Assembly: GCA_964017195.1 (NCBI GenBank)
Contig: OZ024889.1
Location: 60,039,858 to 60,103,857, forward strand
Length of the DNA stretch: 64,000 bases
DNA from: Siderastrea radians
Taxonomy: Eukaryota > Cnidaria > Anthozoa > Scleractinia > Rhizangiidae
Direction of reading: 5' to 3'
The position numbers and the translations under genes were made by a program. The notes under the pieces were generated by a model that was not told the DNA's origin, ran no database searches, and worked only from the letters and a program-made list of their open reading frames with translations. The first letter of the stretch is position 1. Every line of letters starts with the position of its first letter. Positions 6,951-14,700 of the stretch are shown here, piece by piece.

Positions 6951-8240
6951 ATGACTTTCAGAATAAGTGATAAACTGCAGAGATATGAAATGGTCAGATT
7001 CTCTCTTGATAATATTATTGAACAACCTGGAAACAACAATTCTCAGAAAAAAACAGGATATAAATTCACAATAACCGACAGATCCACTTTTTTTGATTAT
7101 TTCAACGGATATTTTGAAGTAACTAAAGAGCTCCAAAAGAAAGCCGATGGGGCCGGTTTTGCAGCTGCTGACCGAATTACAATGATTAATGGAGCACATT
7201 CTATCATTAAACACATGGTTATCAAATCTGCTGGTAAAATAGTCTATGATAGTGATAACATTCATAGAATTGTAAATGCTAAAAATTTGCTGGAGTATAG
7301 TGATGATTTCAGCAGGTCAGTTGCTAAAAATAGTTTTTGGTATCTTGACACAGAGGATTCAACAGCAAATACGAATTCTGGTTTTGAAGCAAGGCGAATT
7401 TTAACTCAAGCAAGACAGAATGATGGTAATGGTGGAGCTAAAAGTATAAATGAGATCATTCCGTTGAACAGATACAGTTTCTTTGAGGAATTGGAAGACA
7501 AGATGCTTCCTCCCATGCAGCTCACATTCGAACTGACCTTGAATGATGATGATGAATTGATTCACAAAGCAGCTGCTGCTGATGATGGGCGGGTGGTTGT
7601 CACTCGACTTTATCTTTGGCTTCCAAGATTAACTCCTAAAGATAGTGCGTACGGTGAATTTGTGAAAGATTTTCTCAAACCAACCAAATGGACGTACATG
7701 AAAGATATGTATATTCAGAGTGCAAATACAAGAGCAGTTCAAAACATGTTTCAAATCAGTCCAGCTATTGATAATGTTAAACATGTATTCATTTATCTAC
7801 AGAGAACTAATGGTCCAAACAATGAGGAATCTGAGAGAACTCCTTACATTTTTGATACTTTCAAGCTGAATTCTGCAAATGCTAATAGCTCTCTTACATC
7901 ATGTCGTTTGGAGTATGGAAACAGTACTTTTTATCCTGAATTAGAGTACGATGCAGATTCAAAAGTGAGAATCTTCAACGATCTAATGTCTTATGCTTTT
8001 CGAAAGAATGATCTGAACACAGGAACGCAGTTGAATATACATAATTTCACATCCATTTACGGTCTTGTCTATTTTGATTTAACCTATCAAAAAGAGGCTG
8101 TTACTCGAGATCCAAAACAACTGATTTTGAACTACAGATTGAATGCAGCACCAGCAGCTAATGTGAGAGCTCATGCTATTGTATTTTATGAAAGTGAGGT
8201 TATTGTCAACAAGATTGGAAATGAACTTATGATGGTCTGA
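6951..8240 (+). CDS. MCP: Major capsid protein, double jelly-roll
   Basis: 429 residues, ATG at 6951 behind an A-rich leader. The sequence is beta-rich with the features expected of a polinton double jelly-roll capsid: an N-terminal strand region, two successive barrels (about 35-215 and 225-425), a loop with acidic repeats (LNDDDELIHKAAAADD), LYLWLPRLTPKD at the domain junction, and a C-terminal AHAIVFYESEV strand. Trimers would form pseudo-hexameric capsomers. The gene is isolated as its own unit, flanked by hairpins on both sides, which fits high-level separate expression of the most abundant virion protein. Length is usual for the family. Confidence 0.92.
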   Translation: MTFRISDKLQRYEMVRFSLDNIIEQPGNNNSQKKTGYKFTITDRSTFFDYFNGYFEVTKELQKKADGAGFAAADRITMINGAHSIIKHMVIKSAGKIVYDSDNIHRIVNAKNLLEYSDDFSRSVAKNSFWYLDTEDSTANTNSGFEARRILTQARQNDGNGGAKSINEIIPLNRYSFFEELEDKMLPPMQLTFELTLNDDDELIHKAAAADDGRVVVTRLYLWLPRLTPKDSAYGEFVKDFLKPTKWTYMKDMYIQSANTRAVQNMFQISPAIDNVKHVFIYLQRTNGPNNEESERTPYIFDTFKLNSANANSSLTSCRLEYGNSTFYPELEYDADSKVRIFNDLMSYAFRKNDLNTGTQLNIHNFTSIYGLVYFDLTYQKEAVTRDPKQLILNYRLNAAPAANVRAHAIVFYESEVIVNKIGNELMMV

Positions 8241-8259
8241 TTCAAAAACCATTTCTTGA

Positions 8260-8290
8260 ATTTATTTTATTTCGTAAAAATAAAATAAAT
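8260..8290 (+). terminator. 13-bp hairpin after the major capsid gene
   Basis: ATTTATTTTATTT (8260-8272) pairs perfectly with AAATAAAATAAAT (8278-8290), loop CGTAA. It fills the gap between the capsid stop and the next ATG at 8291, so the 3' end of one transcript and the leader of the next nearly touch. Confidence 0.65.
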
Positions 8291-9091
8291 ATGACACAAT
8301 TGTATGAAATTAATGTTACGCTTTCCAACAATCAGAAAACGAATCTAAGTAAAGCTTTCCACAAACGTGAAACAATCGTCTTGAGGTTGACAAAAGATGC
8401 TCTCAACGGAAGTGATACTCTTCATGTGCCTGCAACAACTGTGAAGAGGTTGGAAAAGAACCGCGCAATGAATAAGGGAATGGACATAAAACTGTCGAAA
8501 ACAAACATTAGAAAACAGGTTGGTGGTTCACTTTTGTCTTCAATCTTGACACTTGGAAGAACTTTTGGACCAACATTAGCAAAGACTCTAGGATTATCAG
8601 CTCTCGCTGGCGCTGCTTCTGAAGGGGCATCTCAAATTGTTAAAAAGATATCTGGAAAAGGTTCACAGACAGGTGGTTTTCTCATTCCAAATTCCAAAAT
8701 AGATCAACTTATCGCTCATAAACATCTATTGAGTAATAAACAGAAAAAGGATATATTAAATGCCCTACAAACTGGTTCTGGTGTTCATATAAAACCAACA
8801 AAAGTACAAACAGGAGGGTTCTTAGGCACACTTTTAGCATCAATCGGTATTCCACTCGCCCTTGAGGCTTTCAAAAAGATGACAGGTTCGGGAGTTCCCA
8901 GAATCGGAAGACCTCCTAAACAAAATGGTGGAGCAGCTCCCAGACTTGGAGTGTATCAACCACCACCTCCATTTTTTGGAACATGGGAACAAGGGGGCGG
9001 CGGGAGTAAAAAAAAAAAATCTGGAAAAGGAATACTTCTAGGGAAAAACAGTCCATTCAACGGAATTCCGCTTCTGGGAACAATTCTTTGA
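8291..9091 (+). CDS. Gly-rich core/membrane-active virion protein with protease sites
   Basis: 266 residues. The N-terminal 75 residues form a beta/helix domain with a regular K/R pattern. Next comes a Gly/Ala-rich hydrophobic region (about 80-115), then segments separated by GG and GXG motifs: ISGKG, MTGSG, and several TGG/VGG. A Pro-rich YQPPPPFFGTWE stretch precedes a tetra-Lys tract encoded by 12 A and a hydrophobic C-terminus (NSPFNGIPLLGTIL). ISGKG and MTGSG fit the (M/I/L)XGX-G maturation consensus. It overlaps the -1 open frame that leads into the protease (9010-9091). Probably a processed minor virion protein; function not established. Confidence 0.8.
   Translation: MTQLYEINVTLSNNQKTNLSKAFHKRETIVLRLTKDALNGSDTLHVPATTVKRLEKNRAMNKGMDIKLSKTNIRKQVGGSLLSSILTLGRTFGPTLAKTLGLSALAGAASEGASQIVKKISGKGSQTGGFLIPNSKIDQLIAHKHLLSNKQKKDILNALQTGSGVHIKPTKVQTGGFLGTLLASIGIPLALEAFKKMTGSGVPRIGRPPKQNGGAAPRLGVYQPPPPFFGTWEQGGGGSKKKKSGKGILLGKNSPFNGIPLLGTIL
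9008..9019 (+). other. Run of 12 A: possible -1 slippage site between core protein and protease
   Basis: Four AAA codons in the upstream gene give A_AAA_AAA heptamers in phase. The -1 frame is blocked by TAA at 9007-9009 and is open from 9010 straight into the protease. No clear stimulatory hairpin is visible just downstream, so transcriptional slippage is an equal possibility. An indel-prone homopolymer is the null explanation. Confidence 0.4.
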
Positions 9092-9129
9092 AATTCGACA
9101 AAAATATAGCCTTAAGCAACTTTGATTTG

Positions 9130-9558
9130 ATGAAATGGTGTCGACATCTTGGAATACCAATAGACAAGGGTGGTGTCTTGTCAAGAGACCAAACTGTTCC
9201 ACATAACCACAAAATGGCGCTATTTATTTATAATCTTGAACCATCATACATGGGTGGAAGCCATTGGGTTTCAACACATGTTAAAAATGGGGAAATTATT
9301 TATTTCGACAGTTTTGGGTTGCCACCATTTCAAGAAATTGTAAATCACGCAAAGAAAAAAAATCTCACTCTAATTCATCAAAATAACCAGATACAAGCCT
9401 TGAATACAATGACTTGCGGATATTTTTGTTTATACTTTTTGAATGAAATGAATAAGGGTGTATCATATTTTGATCTTTTACAAGTTTTTGACGTTCATGA
9501 CACAGAAAAGAATGAAAAATTCATTGAAAGATATTTCAAAAAGTTAGAAAAAATTTAA
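9130..9558 (+). CDS. PRO: Adenovirus-type (ULP-like) cysteine maturation protease
   Basis: Coordinates give the first ATG; the open frame runs back to 9010, overlaps the upstream gene and includes the ALSNFDL segment, which looks like part of the folded domain. From 9130 the protein is 142 residues. Catalytic His is in GSHWVS, Asp/Asn partner region in YFDSFG, oxyanion Gln in QNNQIQ and nucleophile Cys in MTCGYFC. The family cleaves virion precursors at (M/I/L)XGX-G sites, present in several neighbours. The only start before ALSNFDL is TTG at 9088, so the full N-terminus may need frameshifting at the A12 run or a non-AUG start. Next gene starts 18 bp on. Confidence 0.93.
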   Translation: MKWCRHLGIPIDKGGVLSRDQTVPHNHKMALFIYNLEPSYMGGSHWVSTHVKNGEIIYFDSFGLPPFQEIVNHAKKKNLTLIHQNNQIQALNTMTCGYFCLYFLNEMNKGVSYFDLLQVFDVHDTEKNEKFIERYFKKLEKI

Positions 9559-9575
9559 ATATAACCATATTGTAA

Positions 9576-9737
9576 ATGAAATCTTATTGCGTAAAACAGA
9601 GAAAAGAAACTGAGTGTGTGGAGCCTTCTGGATTCAGATACGCTAAAAATGGCAGACCAATGTTTTTCTGCACATGCGCTGAATGTGGCATAACCAAAAC
9701 CAGATTTGTGAAACAATCAGAGGTGCCGGGAAACTAA
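9576..9737 (+). CDS. Small zinc-ribbon protein (DUF5679-like), zero-frame product of a frameshift module
   Basis: 53 residues, ATG at 9576. Cysteines at 5, 14, 32, 34 and 37 with a YAKNGRPMFFCTCAECG core give a zinc-ribbon-like protein of the short viral kind. The first pair is irregular (C5 and C14 instead of a tight CxxC). The stop TAA (9735-9737) directly follows the heptamer GGGAAAC in exact slippery phase, and a GC-rich hairpin begins 6 nt after the heptamer. Read normally it makes a tiny zinc protein; after a -1 shift it is joined to the phospholipase-like frame. Too short for many ORF callers. Role inferred: nucleic-acid or protein binding inside the virion. Confidence 0.75.
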   Translation: MKSYCVKQRKETECVEPSGFRYAKNGRPMFFCTCAECGITKTRFVKQSEVPGN

Positions 9738-9760
9738 ATAGCCCGTCTGAAGGGGCGGGC
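9728..9760 (+). promoter_or_regulatory. Candidate programmed -1 frameshift signal 1 (zinc ribbon to PLA2)
   Basis: Heptamer G_GGA_AAC at 9728-9734, in phase with the zero frame (codons GGA 9729, AAC 9732), then stop TAA. Spacer TAAATA (6 nt). Stem 9741-9748 with 9753-9760: G-C, C-G, C-G, C-G, G-C, U-G, C-G, U-G, tetraloop GAAG. Heptamer, spacer and stem all meet the standard -1 frameshift design. Confidence 0.75.
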
Positions 9761-10384
9761 ATTCTGGATACGATGGCTTCAACAGGTACTGATATGTTAA
9801 TTCACCATGGTATTCCTTGGCTTGGAAAAAAAGCTGTAGAGATGGGAAGATATTATGGATCTGAAGCTATGAGAAACCCAAAACTGCAGAAAAAGGCTCT
9901 CGATTATGCTTTGGAAAGAGCAACTCCTTTTATTCAAAAAACAGGATCAGAGATGCTTGATCAATTATCAACAAAGATACGACCTAATAAAAAATACAAA
10001 ACCGACAGAAAAGAACTTGATGGAAGTGGGATTGACATTCATAAAATGATTGGAAAACTCCCTAAACCAAAGGGGGGTTGGACTCTTCCAGGGCATAAAT
10101 ACACAGGCCCCTACTATGACCTTGAAAATCAGGTGAGATGGGATCCAAAAACAGGAGAAATATTTGAGATATATGACGAACCAACTGGTAGGACCGATGC
10201 TATAGCAATGCAACATGATGTTGATTATTCAGTTTGCAAAGATGATAAAAAATGCAAGAACAAAGCCGATAGAAAAATGGTCAAAGCGTTGGATTCTGTT
10301 CCTTATAATGAGAGACAATGGGGTCATTGGATGGCACGAAATATTATTGATAAAAAGCAAAAACTTGGTCTTGGTTTAAACTGA
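9734..10384 (+). CDS. Viral phospholipase A2-like domain protein (-1 frame)
   Basis: 216 residues when entered at 9734 from the upstream -1 shift; an internal ATG at 9683 in this frame would give 233 residues starting inside the zinc-ribbon gene. N-terminal helical region (MASTGTDMLIHHGIPWLG onward), basic linker (KIRPNKKYKTDRK), then LDGSG, a match to the maturation consensus. The PLA2-like core has a PGHKYTGPYYDLEN calcium-loop-like segment and the DAIAMQHDVDYSVC helix with catalytic His-Asp. Such domains breach endosomal membranes in parvovirus VP1. Ends ...LGLGLN at TGA 10382, right after T_TTA_AAC. Two Cys follow the active site helix. Virion location is inferred. Confidence 0.88.
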   Translation, partial: LNSPSEGAGILDTMASTGTDMLIHHGIPWLGKKAVEMGRYYGSEAMRNPKLQKKALDYALERATPFIQKTGSEMLDQLSTKIRPNKKYKTDRKELDGSGIDIHKMIGKLPKPKGGWTLPGHKYTGPYYDLENQVRWDPKTGEIFEIYDEPTGRTDAIAMQHDVDYSVCKDDKKCKNKADRKMVKALDSVPYNERQWGHWMARNIIDKKQKLGLGLN

Positions 10385-10468
10385 AAAGGCCGTCGAGTGA
10401 AGAAAACTGGCAAGAAAAATTAGCTGATGAGCTTCATAAACCGATAAAGCGTAACTTCACCCGGCGGC
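10375..10468 (+). promoter_or_regulatory. Candidate programmed -1 frameshift signal 2 (PLA2 to integrase)
   Basis: Heptamer T_TTA_AAC at 10375-10381, in exact phase with the PLA2 frame, directly followed by TGA. This is the heptamer used by coronaviruses. A possible stimulatory stem pairs GCCGTCG (10389-10395, 7 nt after the heptamer) with CGGCGGC (10462-10468), with an inner stem 10398-10402 / 10432-10436. A competing local hairpin ACCCG/CGGGT exists at about 10459-10472. The fold is a hand estimate. Confidence 0.7.
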
Positions 10469-11334
10469 GGGTAATTGTAAACCATATTGACGAGACATGG
10501 TGTTCAGATATCGTTGAGATGCAAAAATTCAGTCGATGGAATAAGGGTTATAGATATCTTCTCATGGTACTCGATGTGTTTAGTAAATACGGTTGGATCG
10601 TCCCATTAAAAGATAAAAAGGGTGAAACCGTTATGAATGCATTCAAAACAATATTCAAAGAGGGGCGTAAACCACAATATCTTTGGACAGATAAAGGAAA
10701 AGAGTATTACAACAAACATGTTAAGGAACTACTTGATAATAATAAAATAACCTTGTACTCAACTGAGAATGAGGAAAAGTCGTCAGTTTGCGAAAGATGG
10801 AACCGTACAATCAAAACCAAGATGTGGAAACAGTTTACTGTTCAAGGTAATACACAGTATCTTGACATGCTACCTAAATTAGTGAAACAGTCTAACAACA
10901 CCAGACATAGCTCTATCAAAATGACGCCCATAGAAGCCAGTAAAAAGAAGAATGAAGGAGTTGTTTACTTTAACCTTTTCGGTGATATGAAGCCAATCTC
11001 AACAAAGTCAAAATACAGAGTCGGTGATAAGGTCAGAATATCTAAGTACAAACGTCCTGTCTTTGATAAAGGATACACAGCTAATTGGACAGAAGAAGTT
11101 TTTACAGTCGACAAGATACAATACACCAATCCGATCACTTACAGACTCAAAGATCTCAGTGGTGAGGAGATATCAGGTTCTTTTTATGAACAGGAGATGC
11201 AGAAGGCTGTTCAAGACGTTTACCGTATTGAGAAAGTAATTCGACGAGACGCTCGAAAAGGTAAAGCTTTGGTGAAGTGGAGCGGTTACCCAGAAAAATT
11301 CAATTCTTGGGTAGATATTAAAGATCTGATGTAA
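10381..11334 (+). CDS. INT: Retroviral-type integrase with C-terminal chromodomain
   Basis: 317 residues if entered at 10381 from the frameshift; the first ATG in frame is 10519. The catalytic core has its first Asp in ETWCSDIVEM (codon 10507-10509), second in LWTDKGKEYYN and Glu in SSVCERWNRT. A beta-barrel-like region follows (KYRVGDKVRISKYKR) and then a chromodomain (YRIEKVI...LVKWSGYPEKFNSW). The first catalytic Asp lies upstream of the first ATG, so a product starting at 10519 would be dead; there is no ATG between 10381 and 10519. The -1 frame is open from a TGA/TAA pair about 30 nt before the PLA2 stop. Integrase inserts the element DNA and the chromodomain may steer targeting. Confidence 0.92.
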   Translation: MKRPSSEENWQEKLADELHKPIKRNFTRRRVIVNHIDETWCSDIVEMQKFSRWNKGYRYLLMVLDVFSKYGWIVPLKDKKGETVMNAFKTIFKEGRKPQYLWTDKGKEYYNKHVKELLDNNKITLYSTENEEKSSVCERWNRTIKTKMWKQFTVQGNTQYLDMLPKLVKQSNNTRHSSIKMTPIEASKKKNEGVVYFNLFGDMKPISTKSKYRVGDKVRISKYKRPVFDKGYTANWTEEVFTVDKIQYTNPITYRLKDLSGEEISGSFYEQEMQKAVQDVYRIEKVIRRDARKGKALVKWSGYPEKFNSWVDIKDLM

Positions 11335-11352
11335 AATAAATTTAAAAAAATC

Positions 11353-11366
11353 TTGCATATAATAAA
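11353..11366 (+). promoter_or_regulatory. TTGCATATAATAAA box before the 103-aa gene
   Basis: Ends 6 nt before the ATG at 11373 and is preceded by TTTAAAAAAAT. The identical 14-mer with identical spacing precedes polB. Confidence 0.6.
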
Positions 11367-11372
11367 AATAAA

Positions 11373-11684
11373 ATGGTAAAATTTTTAACTTATCAAGAAA
11401 TGCGTAGAATGGCTGTGAGTAAAAAAATAAAAAATGCACAGAAGCTCTCGAAAGTAGAGCTGGCAAAAGTATTAAATCTTGACGAAGAAGTGTATAACAG
11501 ACCAAGTAACGCAAAGGAGGTGTTGGTTACCAATGTTGACACACAGGTTGCCATAAAATGTAAAAGCATCTATCAGTGTTCAAAATTGGTGGGTAAAAGT
11601 TATGGTTTGACTCATTATTTCGTAAATTGTGGAAACGCGTTTGTGGATAAGGATGGAAATAATGTAATATTATCTTTTGCTTGA
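11373..11684 (+). CDS. Small helix-turn-helix-like protein upstream of polB
   Basis: 103 residues, ATG at 11373. The N-terminal half is a basic helical segment (MRRMAVSKKIKNAQKLSKVELAKVL shows as alternating K and hydrophobic residues). The C-terminal part (about 60-100) has SIYQCSKLVGKSYGLTHYFV, which has the layout of the short helix-turn-helix found in NUMOD1-type modules of homing endonucleases, followed by a two-strand hairpin with DKDGN. A DNA-binding or regulatory role is a guess from that pattern. It has its own promoter box and a hairpin right after its stop, so it appears to be an independent transcription unit between integrase and polymerase. Confidence 0.75.
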   Translation: MVKFLTYQEMRRMAVSKKIKNAQKLSKVELAKVLNLDEEVYNRPSNAKEVLVTNVDTQVAIKCKSIYQCSKLVGKSYGLTHYFVNCGNAFVDKDGNNVILSFA

Positions 11685-11686
11685 AC

Positions 11687-11717
11687 TTTTTCATTTCGTG
11701 AAACGTGAAATGAAAAA
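11687..11717 (+). terminator. 11-bp hairpin after the 103-aa gene
   Basis: TTTTTCATTTC (11687-11697) pairs with GAAATGAAAAA (11707-11717), loop 9 nt, starting 3 nt after the TGA. Confidence 0.6.
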
Positions 11718-11733
11718 TAATTTAAAAAAAATA

Positions 11734-11747
11734 TTGCATATAATAAA
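11734..11747 (+). promoter_or_regulatory. TTGCATATAATAAA box before polB
   Basis: Identical to 11353-11366, again preceded by TTTAAAAAAA and again ending 6 nt before the ATG (11754). Weaker relatives (ATATAATAAA at 5091-5100, ATATAATTATA before 5883) precede other genes. Confidence 0.6.
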
Positions 11748-11753
11748 TAAGAA

Positions 11754-14700
11754 ATGAACAAAGCTAGTTTGAAGAAACGTAGCAAATCAAATCAGTTTAT
11801 CAAATTGCTTCTGGATCAAAAGAAAAGGAAGCCTGATGATACCAAACCAGTTCCAAGACAACCCCCTAGCTTATTTGGTGAAGTACCTGAGATTAACGTC
11901 CCCATCCTCAAACCAACAGTTGTCACAACAACACTCAATAAGCTACCAAATGTGATTCAAAAAACGACTAAAAACGTTATTGATTGGGAAGAGTGGTTGA
12001 AAAATGCAGATAAAGTGATTGAAGTGATTGAAGTGCAAAATAAAAAAAAAATTAAATGGAGAAAGTGGTTGGAAAATATTAATAAAGTGGCTGGACCAAC
12101 TTTCACACAGAAAGAACAAGCCCTGCGAGGGTTCGCAAGATCATATGAAATTAGTCTCACAAACAGACAAGACCCATTAATTCAACTTCAGAGCACCCGT
12201 TCATTGATTAAGAATAATCTATTAAAGGTTTTGAATGAGATGAAAGGTCTCAAATTCACTGAAACGTTGAAGATTACGTTTGAAAAATATAAAGGAGATG
12301 AGTTGATTGAAAAGGAAGCTTATTTCAATGCAAAGACACAAACAATAACAAATGAGATAGAGATTGCAGAATTGTTGCAAATAACGCAACAACAGATTGT
12401 AAATAAGATTCAGCAATGGATATCAGAAGGCTCAGGATGGACCATTCAATCAGTTGATGGTCATTTCATCAATATTGTAATATATGAACCATTGAAAGGA
12501 TCCTCATATATTCCATTACCCAAAGAGCTGCGGAACTCAGGTAAAGGCATTATAAACATGAAAAATAACGACAATGAATGTTTTCGTTGGTGCCACATTC
12601 GTCGCCTCTTGCCACAGAAAAAAGATCCACAGAGAATAAAAGAGTGTGATAAAAAATATGTAGAAAAATTAGATTACTCGGGAATTGAGTTTCCAGTTTC
12701 TGAAAAGCAATACAACAAAATAGAGAAACAAAATAATATTCGTGTTAATGTCTTCGGTTATGAGAAAGGGAAACGATATTCGATTTATGTTTCAAAAGAA
12801 AAAAAGTTTAACTCTTGTTTGAATCTGCTCTTAATAACCAAAGGAGAGGTAAAACATTATTGTTTATTAAAGGATATCAGTAAATTTTTGTACAATCAAA
12901 CGAAGCATAAGGGAAGAAAGCATTTCTGTATGTACTGTCTTCAATGTTTTAGCTCTGAAAGGGTATTAAATAATCATAAAGACATTTGCATTCAAGTGAA
13001 CGGTACTCAAGCAATTAATATGCCAGAACCTGGATCAAAAATTGCTTTCAAAAATTATCGCAGAAAGTTACCAGCACCTTTCGTGATTTATGCTGATTTT
13101 GAAGCCATCACCGAAAAAGTTGATGAAAAAGCTCCGCAAAAATCCTACACCGAACAATATCAAAAACATACGGCTTGTGGATATGGTTATAAAGTTGTTT
13201 GCTGTTATGACGATAAATTTTCAAAACCAATTAAAATTTACAGAGGAGAAATGGCCATTAACAAGTTCATGAATGACATGTTGGCTGAAGTTAAATACTG
13301 TCAAAAGGTTGAAATAAAACACTTCAATAAACCTATGAAAATGACAGACGAGGATAAGGAAAGTTTCGAAAGAGCTGAAGAATGTCACATTTGCAAGAAA
13401 CCTTATGAAGCAAGTGATAAAAGAGTAAGAGATCACTGTCATGTCACCGGCGAATACAGAGGCTCAGCACACGAAAAATGTAATCGAAATTTCTATTTGA
13501 CTGATAAAATACCTGTGGTGTTTCACAATCTCAAGGGGTATGACAGTCACTTTATAATGCAAGAGATTGGCAATATTGCGAAAAAGAATGTGTATTTTGA
13601 TGAAAAGAAAAAGAAATATTATAACATGAACATAAATGTCATTCCCTGTAACATGGAGAAATACTTGGCCTTCATGTTGGGTCATAACCTTGTATTCATC
13701 GACAGCTTTCAATTTATGAGCTCGTCATTGAGTAATTTGGTGAAAAATCTTCCTGCTGAAGCGTTTAAACACACTGGGCAAGTATTTCAAGGTGAACAAT
13801 TGAGTTTGATGACAAAGAAAGGTGTCTATCCTTATGACTATATGAATAGTTTTGAAAAGTTTGAGGATAAAAGGTTGCCGAAGAAAGAAGATTTTTTCAG
13901 TATTATGAATAATGAACATATCACAGATGAAGAGTATCAACATGCACAGAATGTTTGGAACGAATTTGGTCTATCATCAATGGGAGAGTACCACGATCTA
14001 TATCTCAAATCGGATATTTTGTTATTGGCTGATGTTTTTGAAAATTTCCGCAAAGCATGTCAACAATACTATGAATTGGATCCTGCTCATTATTTCACAT
14101 CACCCGGTCTTAGTTGGGACGCAATGTTGAAAATGACAAATATTGAATTGGAGTTGATAAGCGATGTTGATATGTTTCAATTCATTGAAAAAGGTATGCG
14201 TGGCGGAATCAGTTATATCGCTAATCGATATGGAAAGGCGAACAACAAGTATATGAAAAATTATAATCCGGAGGAGGCATCAAAATACATCATGTATCTG
14301 GATGCAAACAATCTTTATGGTTGGGCAATGAGCCAATATCTTCCGACAGGCGGGTTCAAATGGTTGACTGAAGAAGAGGTGGATTTATCCAAGTATAATG
14401 ATGAGTCGGAAAAAGGATTGGTATTGGAGGTTGATTTGGAATATCCAGGGGAGTTGCATGATCTCCACAACGACTATCCACTGGCGGCAGAAAAAATCAA
14501 AATAACTGAAGATATGTTATCACCTTATTGTCGAGAAATTGCTGAAAAATTCAAAGTAAAGGTTGGACTGGTTGAAAAGTTGGTGCCAACGTTGATGAAT
14601 AAAGAGAAATATGTTTTGCATTATCGCAACTTGCAACTCTATATGTCTTTGGGGTTGAAACTGACGAAAATTCATAGAGCTCTCGAATTCGATCAGAGTC

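Noticed and set aside
9683..9733. Separate start for the PLA2 gene at ATG 9683
   Set aside because: It would overlap the zinc-ribbon gene in another frame and add residues without domain character; kept only as an alternative to frameshift entry.
10519..11334. Integrase starting at its first ATG
   Set aside because: That start would drop the first catalytic Asp and conserved upstream residues, so it cannot give an active enzyme.
10381..11334. LTR retrotransposon/retrovirus origin for the integrase region
   Set aside because: No LTRs, gag or reverse transcriptase nearby; context is a complete Polinton gene set.
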